Shown here one piece after another: positions 34,266 to 39,444 of a stretch of DNA of 39,444 bases. Under the pieces are notes generated by a model. That model saw only the letters and a list, made by a program, of their open reading frames with translations. It made no database searches and had not been told where the DNA came from. The position numbers were made by a program, and so were the translations under genes. Source of the DNA: JBDTRY01 sp039931435 (GTDB lineage Bacteria; Acidobacteriota; Thermoanaerobaculia; Gp7-AA8); the NCBI GenBank assembly GCA_039931435.1, contig JBDTRY010000012.1:1-39444 (forward strand), read 5' to 3'. The first letter of the stretch is position 1, and each line of letters starts with the position of its first letter.

Positions 34266-35747
34266 TTGGGCCCGCTCGACCTTCTCGTCATCGGCGCATA
34301 CCTTCTCTGGGTCGTGCTTTCCGGCGTCTTCTTCGCCAGACGGCAACAATCAACGGAACGCTACTTTTTTGCTGGGCAGAACGTTCCCTGGTGGGCCATC
34401 GGCGCATCCATCGTTGCTACGGAAACCTCGACGATCAGCTTCATCTCGGTCCCCGGTATCGCCTACGTCCGCGGCGGAAATTTCACCTTTCTTCAGCTTG
34501 TCCTCGGCTATCTGATCGGCCGTGTCGTGGTCTGCATTCTGTTCATCCCCTCCTACTTTCGCGGCAAGCTGACCACGGTCTACGAACTCCTCGAAACGCG
34601 TTTCGGTCGAGGCGTGACGGCCCTGGCAGCATCGCTCTTCGTCGTCATGCGAACCATCGCCGACGCCGTGCGCCTGTTGCTCACAGCCATTGTCATTGCC
34701 GCTGTTTATGTCGTGTTTAATCCGGCAGCCAGCCTTCCCCTGGCGATTTCCATGTCGGTGGTGGGCATGGGACTGGTGATGATCGTCTTCACCTTTTTCG
34801 GAGGAATGGAAGCCGTGGTCTGGATCGAAGTGGTCCAACTCGGGATCTATATCGCCGGGGCCATCGCCGCCGCAGTTGTTCTCGTTAATCTGATTCCTGG
34901 TGGTCTGCATACGGCAGTGTCGCTGGGAATTGCTCACGACAAATTCCGCGTGTTCGACTTCGGGGCAGACCTCACGCGCACTTACGGATTCTGGGCCGGC
35001 CTGATCGGCGGTTGCTTCCTGACCATGAGCACCCACGGAACGGACCAATACATGGTGCAGCGCTACCTCTCAACCGAGGGCCCCCGACCTGCCGCCATGG
35101 GCCTGCTGGCGTCAGGCGTGGTCGTCTTTCTGCAGTTCACGGGCTTTCTTTTTCTCGGTGTGCTCCTTTTCGCCTTTTATCGGCCCGATCAGTTGGTCGC
35201 GTACGGAAATGGACCAGCGGCTGCTCCATTTGCTGCAGGGGATCAGGTCTTCGCCGACTTCATTACCCATCATCTTCCGACGGGGATTGCCGGCCTTGTG
35301 GTCGCGGCCATCCTCGCCGCAGCGATGTCATCTTCGCTCAACTCCATCGCTGCGACAGCCGTGGCGGACCTCTATCGGCCCCTCGTGCCGCGGAAACCGG
35401 ACGCACACTACCTGCGGGTCTCTCACGTTCTGACAGTACTGGCCGGAGCGGCGCAGATCGTCGTGGCCCTGGCCATTCAGGGACAGACGCGATCCGCACT
35501 GGACACCGCGCTTTCGGTGGCTTCGCTGATCAATGGACCGATCCTGGGCGTCTTTCTCCTCGGTTCCCTCCGCCGCGGGGGACCACTGGCCGCTCTGCTG
35601 GCAATGACGGCAGGGGTTGCCGTGGTCATGACGGTGCGGTTCACCACGCCCGTGGCCTGGCCGTGGTACACGGTCATCGGAAGTCTGAGCACTCTGGTAG
35701 CCGGGCTTCTGGTGACGCTGCTGGTCCGCGAGAACGTCGCGGACTGA
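34266..35747 (+). CDS. Sodium:solute symporter (SSS) family transporter
   Basis: The 493-residue inner-membrane protein has about 13 hydrophobic helices. SSS features include LDLLVIGAYLLWVV at the start, then RRQQSTERYFFAGQNVPWWAIGASIVATETSTISFISVPG in the first two helices. GYLIGRVVVC, TVYELLETRFG, THGTDQYMVQRYLS and AAAMSSSLNSIAATAVADLY follow. The Ser-Ser-Ser helix is part of the usual sodium site. The substrate (sugar, amino acid or other) cannot be decided. The start is uncertain: TTG 34266 begins just ahead of the first helix. ATG 34125 would add a Pro/Arg-rich leader with rare AGA, AGG and ATA codons and is disfavoured. Confidence 0.88.
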   Translation: MGPLDLLVIGAYLLWVVLSGVFFARRQQSTERYFFAGQNVPWWAIGASIVATETSTISFISVPGIAYVRGGNFTFLQLVLGYLIGRVVVCILFIPSYFRGKLTTVYELLETRFGRGVTALAASLFVVMRTIADAVRLLLTAIVIAAVYVVFNPAASLPLAISMSVVGMGLVMIVFTFFGGMEAVVWIEVVQLGIYIAGAIAAAVVLVNLIPGGLHTAVSLGIAHDKFRVFDFGADLTRTYGFWAGLIGGCFLTMSTHGTDQYMVQRYLSTEGPRPAAMGLLASGVVVFLQFTGFLFLGVLLFAFYRPDQLVAYGNGPAAAPFAAGDQVFADFITHHLPTGIAGLVVAAILAAAMSSSLNSIAATAVADLYRPLVPRKPDAHYLRVSHVLTVLAGAAQIVVALAIQGQTRSALDTALSVASLINGPILGVFLLGSLRRGGPLAALLAMTAGVAVVMTVRFTTPVAWPWYTVIGSLSTLVAGLLVTLLVRENVAD

Positions 35748-35773
35748 TCGCGGAGCGGCGAGCGAGATCCTGG

Positions 35774-35800
35774 ACCGTTCGACCGCTATCGACGAACGGT
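35774..35800 (+). terminator. Hairpin downstream of the symporter gene
   Basis: ACCGTTCG (35774-35781) and CGAACGGT (35793-35800) form a perfect 8-bp stem with an 11-base loop, 26 bases beyond the symporter stop. No T-tract follows. Confidence 0.45.
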
Positions 35801-35836
35801 TACGAAGCAGGCGGACGGTCCGGTCGGACTTCCGGA

Positions 35837-35871
35837 GGGATGACAGCCTCCGGCGCCAGGCCGGTCATCCC
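35837..35871. terminator. Nested hairpin between convergent genes
   Basis: GGGATGAC (35837-35844) pairs with GTCATCCC (35864-35871), and inside it GCCT (35846-35849) pairs with AGGC (35858-35861). The right arm covers the stop codon of the minus-strand coiled-coil gene. It may stop transcription arriving from the symporter side. Confidence 0.45.
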
Positions 35872-36239
35872 TGCTCGACGATTTCCCGCAGAGCCTGAAC
35901 CTGCTGGCGAAGGTAGACATTCTCTCCGCGCAGCCGGTCGATTTCTTCCGAGGCTGTGCGCAGGAGAATGACCATCTCGCCCCGCGTCAGCTCTTCCGAG
36001 TACGCGCCTTCCCTCCGAAGGCGGTCGCGAATCATCTCCGCCAGCCCCCGGGCATTGTCCTGTTCCTCGAGTGGCAGCGCCTTAAGCGATTCAATACGAT
36101 TCTCCAAGACGAGGTCGAGCGCGGCGACGACGAACGGAGGCGTATTCGATTCCTGTCTCATGCGCCGGGCAAACGTGCGGACATCCTCGAGCGTTCTGGC
36201 TCCGCTCAGCACTTCCCGTTGTGCATCTGAACTATCCAT
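35865..36239 (-). CDS. Small coiled-coil protein of unknown function
   Basis: The 124-residue soluble protein is nearly all helix. The N-terminal part (RTLEDVRTFARRMRQE, PPFVVAALDLVLENRIESLKALP) is followed by REGAYSEELTRGEMVILLR. A leucine-spaced coiled coil closes it (about 95-122, EEIDRLRGENVYLRQQVQALRE). I do not recognise a family. ATG 36239 is supported by GGGAG eight bases ahead; a longer frame upstream was rejected. It is divergent from the FNT channel gene, with 153 bases between. Confidence 0.75.
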   Translation of the reverse strand: MDSSDAQREVLSGARTLEDVRTFARRMRQESNTPPFVVAALDLVLENRIESLKALPLEEQDNARGLAEMIRDRLRREGAYSEELTRGEMVILLRTASEEIDRLRGENVYLRQQVQALREIVEQG

Positions 36240-36392
36240 CAGTTCACTCCCTGTCAATGACGTTTGAATCATACGCCCCACGAACTCATTTGAGGTGGGA
36301 CCGCAGTCCATGTCTGGCATTCCAGCCTCTTCCGCGGGCGGCCCGCAACTTGCTGCAGTGTAACGATTCACTCCAGCAGACAGGGAATAGCG

Positions 36393-37247
36393 ATGAAAGA
36401 AACCTCAGAAAAGACCACGAAGGACTCCGCCGAGGAACTCACTCCCGATGAACAGGAGGAGGCGGAAGAACGGTCCGCGGTACGCGCGCATGTCGTACAC
36501 GCTGCGATTCTGAACGAGGGACAGGAGGAACTGGAACAGGCCACTGTTCCTCTGGCCTTTTCCGGACTTGCCGCGGGACTCTCCATGGGATTCTCGCTCG
36601 TGACGCAGGGCATTCTGCTTACGCATCTTCCCGATGCGGGCTGGCGAACACTGATCGTGAAGTTGGGTTATTCGGTCGGCTTCCTCATCGTCATGCTCGG
36701 ACGACAGCAGCTTTTTACCGAGAAAACGCTGACCGCGGTCCTTCCCCTGCTGGAGAAACCCGACCGTCGCACTCTGGCCAACGTGGGCAGACTGTGGCTG
36801 ACGGTGCTCATCGCCAATATTGCAGGAACGGTTCTCTTCGCCTGGGTGCTGGCAGGCACGGACCTGTTCGACACAGCGACGAAGAGCAGCTTCTCACAGC
36901 TGGGTAAGGACACCCTTGGGCACCCGTTCAGCGTGATGTTCCTCAGCGCGATCTTCGCCGGGTGGATGATCGCGCTACTGGTCTGGCTTCTGCCGTTCGC
37001 GGACGCGGGAAAGGTTGGAGTGATCATCATCATCACCTACATCGTGGGCATCGCCCATTTCAGCCACATCATCGCCGGTTCGGTGAATGTGCTTTATCTG
37101 GTCTTCTCTGATCAGGCAACAATGAGCGACTACCTACTCCGTTTTCTCATCCCGACATTCCTCGGAAACTGCGTTGGAGGCGTTGCCCTCGTGGCGGCGC
37201 TGGGACGCGCCCAGGTCGTTGGAGGGCAGCGCAGGAGCGGGGCCTGA
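36393..37247 (+). CDS. Formate/nitrite transporter (FNT) family membrane protein, YfdC-like
   Basis: The 284-residue protein has a long acidic N-terminal extension (Glu/Lys-rich, about residues 1-50) and then six hydrophobic helices. FNT marks include PLAFSGLAAGLSMGFSL in the first helix, VLGRQQLFTEKTLTAVLP-like (MLGRQQLFTEKT) in the loop after the third, NIAGTVLFAW, and HFSHIIAGSVNVLY in the C-terminal half. The acidic tail and TEKT variant fit the YfdC-like subgroup rather than FocA. It probably passes small monovalent anions; the substrate is unknown. AGGGA lies about 8 bases before the ATG. Confidence 0.88.
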   Translation: MKETSEKTTKDSAEELTPDEQEEAEERSAVRAHVVHAAILNEGQEELEQATVPLAFSGLAAGLSMGFSLVTQGILLTHLPDAGWRTLIVKLGYSVGFLIVMLGRQQLFTEKTLTAVLPLLEKPDRRTLANVGRLWLTVLIANIAGTVLFAWVLAGTDLFDTATKSSFSQLGKDTLGHPFSVMFLSAIFAGWMIALLVWLLPFADAGKVGVIIIITYIVGIAHFSHIIAGSVNVLYLVFSDQATMSDYLLRFLIPTFLGNCVGGVALVAALGRAQVVGGQRRSGA

Positions 37248-37307
37248 GGAATCCGGATCGGGATCAAAGAAGCGTCGAACAGGCAACCGTTGAACGCGCA
37301 AACCTGC

Positions 37308-37334
37308 CGTCAGCCGGGGAATCCCCGGCTGGCG
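37308..37334. terminator. Strong bidirectional hairpin between FNT and DUF4097 genes
   Basis: CGTCAGCCGGGG (37308-37319) and CCCCGGCTGGCG (37323-37334) make a 12-bp stem with one G-T pair and loop AAT. It lies between two gene ends and is the most stable hairpin I noticed here. No T-tract is present. Confidence 0.6.
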
Positions 37335-37363
37335 CCCTTCGTACAACCGCGAGATCGCCCCTT

Positions 37364-38152
37364 CTACGATCCGGAGCGAACGATTGCGATGCTGCCGTTG
37401 GTGGTCTGAATTTTCAGGGTCGGACCTCCCCCGTTGATCGAACCGTCCATGTAGTTTTTTCCCGCGCGCGATGTGGCCACGGGAAGATCGCTCCTGATCG
37501 ATCCATTCGTCGTTCGCAGTTTGATGTTTCCCCGGTAGGAGGCAGGAAGCTCCACGCTGACTGCACCGTTTGTGGTCTCGAACGACATTGATGAATCCGC
37601 CGAGGGACGGGGCAACTGAACCCGAATGCTTCCGTTGGTCGTCTCTGCGTTCACCATACCGGCAGCGTTGCGGACGGTGATCCCGCCGTTCGTCGTCTCG
37701 ATCTGCAGCATGCCACTGACGCCGTCGACATCCATTCCGCCGTTGACCGTCTGGAGGTTCAGATCCATGCGCTCGGGGATGGTCAGTACGTACTTGACGT
37801 TGTACTCCGTTCCCGAACCAGCAATCCACTGGATGAGCGAGTTCCCGGCTTCCGGAGCCACCGTGCGAACGGCGAGGCCGTTTTGGGACGATTTCACTTC
37901 GATGACGATGGCCTCGAGACGCTTCTTCACTCCGTCGGCGTCGAAGGCGCCGCTGATCGATTTGTCCGCCTCGATGCGAACCTGGGGGCGATTCCAGGTG
38001 CGAACTACGACCCCGCCATTGACGTTGGCGATCGACAGCCTGGAGCCCGGAGCCAGATCGACCGTTCGGTCGAACTTCTCATGAAACGTCTCCGCGTAAA
38101 CGGACATGGTCATCGCCAGCATAAAAATGATAAACCCGAGGCGTTTGCGCAT
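37364..38152 (-). CDS. Secreted DUF4097-like beta-repeat protein
   Basis: The 262-residue protein has a signal peptide (1-20, ending VYAET) and then a repetitive beta structure. An Asn-Gly turn recurs at least eight times: NVNGGV, TVNGGM, TTNGGI, TTNGSI, TTNGAV, TTNGSI, SINGGG and TTNGSI. Each repeat is one rung of a right-handed beta-solenoid, as in DUF4097/DUF4098 adhesin-like proteins. The function is unknown; family members are often periplasmic. AGGAGG nine bases before ATG 38152 is one of the best ribosome sites in the window. It is divergent from the EamA gene. Confidence 0.87.
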   Translation of the reverse strand: MRKRLGFIIFMLAMTMSVYAETFHEKFDRTVDLAPGSRLSIANVNGGVVVRTWNRPQVRIEADKSISGAFDADGVKKRLEAIVIEVKSSQNGLAVRTVAPEAGNSLIQWIAGSGTEYNVKYVLTIPERMDLNLQTVNGGMDVDGVSGMLQIETTNGGITVRNAAGMVNAETTNGSIRVQLPRPSADSSMSFETTNGAVSVELPASYRGNIKLRTTNGSIRSDLPVATSRAGKNYMDGSINGGGPTLKIQTTNGSIAIVRSGS

Positions 38153-38283
38153 GATGCAGATCCTCCTCGAACTCGATACGTCCGAAACAGATGGGAGTTT
38201 CAACAGACTGGGCAGATGAAGGCATCTCCTCGCGGCCTCTCGCTGTGAGTAATGACAGGAGTAATGACATAGGATGCCGCCCG

Positions 38284-39207
38284 ATGAAAGCAGAATCAGA
38301 TCCCTGGTGGATGCGGGCCTTTGCCCTCGCCGGAGTCGTGGGGATCTCCTTTTCGGCGATTTTCGTCCGGCTCTCCGGAGCCTCCCCCTCCACGGCCGCA
38401 ATCTTTCGAACAGCCTACGCCTTACCATTGCTCGTGATCGGATGGATGGTCATCCGAAGACGGGACCTCAGGTCGGGGTTCAGCCGATGGATGGCTTTCC
38501 TGGCCGGCGTTTTCCTGGCCATCGATCTGGCCTTGTGGCATCGGGCCATCGTCTACATCGGTGCCGGACTGGCAACCGTACTGGCCAGTACCCAGGTCGT
38601 CTTCGTGGGACTGATCGCCTGGCTCGTTCATCGCGAGCGTCCGTCTACCCTGGCGCTGGCCACGATTCCCGTCGTCTTCGGCGGAATCACGCTGATCTCA
38701 GGATTGGGCCGGCGTGACGCCTACGGCTCGAATCCACTGCTGGGCGTGGTCTACGGAATTCTTGCCGGCCTGGCCTACACGGTATTCCTCGTCATCTTCA
38801 GGTACTCGAACCGTCGTCTCGTCCCCGCGGTGGCTCCGCTGCTCGACGCCACAGCCGGTGCCCTGGCCGGTTCGATTCCGCTGGCGTGGTTCGACCGGCA
38901 CCTCGACCTCGCGTTTCACTGGCCGATGCACGGATGGCTGCTGGCCCTGGCCATCGTCGCTCAGGTCTGCGGATGGCTTCTGATCACCGTTGCTCTTCCC
39001 CGCCTCCCGGCACTGGATACTTCGGTCCTGCTCGTCCTTCAGCCGATGCTCACTGTGCTCTGGGGCTTGCTGATTTTCTCTGAGTTCCTCTCGCCCCTGC
39101 AATGGTCAGGAGTGTCACTGGTCGTGGCCGGAGTGACTCTGCTTTCATTACGCGGCACGAGCGTCAGGACCGAGAGAGCCCAGCCGATCGAGCCGGCCTT
39201 GCCCTAG
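38284..39207 (+). CDS. EamA/DMT-superfamily transporter
   Basis: The 307-residue inner-membrane protein has ten hydrophobic helices formed by two EamA repeats. The first repeat includes AGVVGISFSAIFVRLSG, AIFRTAYALPLLV and LWHRAIVYIGAGLATVLASTQVVFV. The second includes GVVYGILAGLAYTVFLVIFRYS and LLVLQPMLTVLWGLLIFSEFLSPLQWSG. It is a drug/metabolite-type exporter or permease of unknown substrate. ATG 38284 follows AGGA by nine bases; an upstream in-frame ATG at 38191 would overlap the divergent gene's leader and is disfavoured. Confidence 0.9.
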   Translation: MKAESDPWWMRAFALAGVVGISFSAIFVRLSGASPSTAAIFRTAYALPLLVIGWMVIRRRDLRSGFSRWMAFLAGVFLAIDLALWHRAIVYIGAGLATVLASTQVVFVGLIAWLVHRERPSTLALATIPVVFGGITLISGLGRRDAYGSNPLLGVVYGILAGLAYTVFLVIFRYSNRRLVPAVAPLLDATAGALAGSIPLAWFDRHLDLAFHWPMHGWLLALAIVAQVCGWLLITVALPRLPALDTSVLLVLQPMLTVLWGLLIFSEFLSPLQWSGVSLVVAGVTLLSLRGTSVRTERAQPIEPALP

Positions 39208-39277
39208 TGCATGCGCCGTTTCTCTCGCCGCCCCGCTATACTTCAGCGGCAATTCATCACGCCGGAGGAAAACACAC

Positions 39278-39444
39278 TTGAACTGCCCGAGAGATGGTTC
39301 AGAACTCACGACGACCGAAATTAAAGGGATCAGCGTTCAGATCTGCGAGAGCGACTCCGGTCTATTTCTAGACCGGGGAGAGCTCGACAAGATCACCGAG
39401 CCCACCGCCGGCGACCTCGAATATTCGACCGTGGACATGGACAC
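39278..39444 (+). CDS. zf-TFIIB-like small protein (partial, 3' end beyond window)
   Basis: The first 55 residues are visible. They start at TTG 39278 with GGAGG nine bases ahead. The sequence begins MNCPRDGSEL and continues to GLFLDRGELDKI, the clear signature of the TFIIB-type zinc ribbon family. The family usually has a CPxC or CPxD first knuckle and a CxxC second knuckle. Here both read CxxD (CPRD, CESD), so only two cysteines remain in the visible part and zinc binding is doubtful. The rest of the protein is cut by the window end. Confidence 0.8.
   Translation, partial: MNCPRDGSELTTTEIKGISVQICESDSGLFLDRGELDKITEPTAGDLEYSTVDMD

Overview
The window reads as chromosomal DNA of a GC-rich, aerobic, Gram-negative-type bacterium, most likely an Acidobacteriota member. 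Grounds: an alternative complex III (act) operon; a secreted protein with the VWFA-related domain first described from Acidobacteria; many lipoprotein and periplasmic proteins; and the general gene style. The phylum is inference. No rRNA, tRNA, CRISPR array, phage or transposase gene was recognised.

Layout. (1) 1-6778, minus strand: actA-B-C-D-E-F in order, tightly overlapped, with actF cut by the window edge. A good -35/-10 pair lies upstream of actA. The operon encodes a quinol:cytochrome c/acceptor oxidoreductase: pentaheme ActA, Fe-S/molybdopterin-like ActB, NrfD-type ActC and ActF, ActD and monoheme ActE. (2) 7346-11511, plus strand: a membrane GGDEF-EAL protein, a DUF2071 protein, a single-domain response regulator, a structured palindromic intergenic element, and a YceH (DUF480) protein. 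(3) 11521-14603, minus strand: a PilZ-like protein and an OmpR-type response regulator/histidine kinase pair. (4) 14812-20773: an M20 peptidase lipoprotein, a large HEAT-repeat protein, a small secreted Cys-pair protein, a secreted DUF1579 protein and a secreted LpqC-type esterase. (5) 20848-25499, minus strand: an ACT-like protein, flotillin, NfeD and a DUF2207 membrane protein. (6) 25580-29562: a hotdog thioesterase, a GT-C glycosyltransferase fused to a PIG-L deacetylase, and two small unknowns. (7) 29581-31291: two divergent PilZ-like paralogs related to the one at 11.5 kb. (8) 31307-39444: a TetR regulator divergent from the VWFA protein, a sodium/solute symporter, a coiled-coil protein, an FNT-family channel, a DUF4097 beta-repeat protein, an EamA transporter and a truncated zf-TFIIB protein.

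Themes. Respiration (act) and envelope functions dominate. Cyclic-di-GMP signalling is suggested by one GGDEF-EAL enzyme and three PilZ-like proteins. All three PilZ-like proteins keep the RxxxR motif but have lost the serine of DxSxxG, and all share an undescribed C-terminal helical module ending in an (A)xWxxLxR signature. That family, the GT-C/PIG-L fusion and the multi-stem palindromic element at 10.7 kb are the items most worth a second look. Several convergent gene pairs are separated by strong hairpins without T-tracts. I found no clear defence island or complete new multi-gene system.
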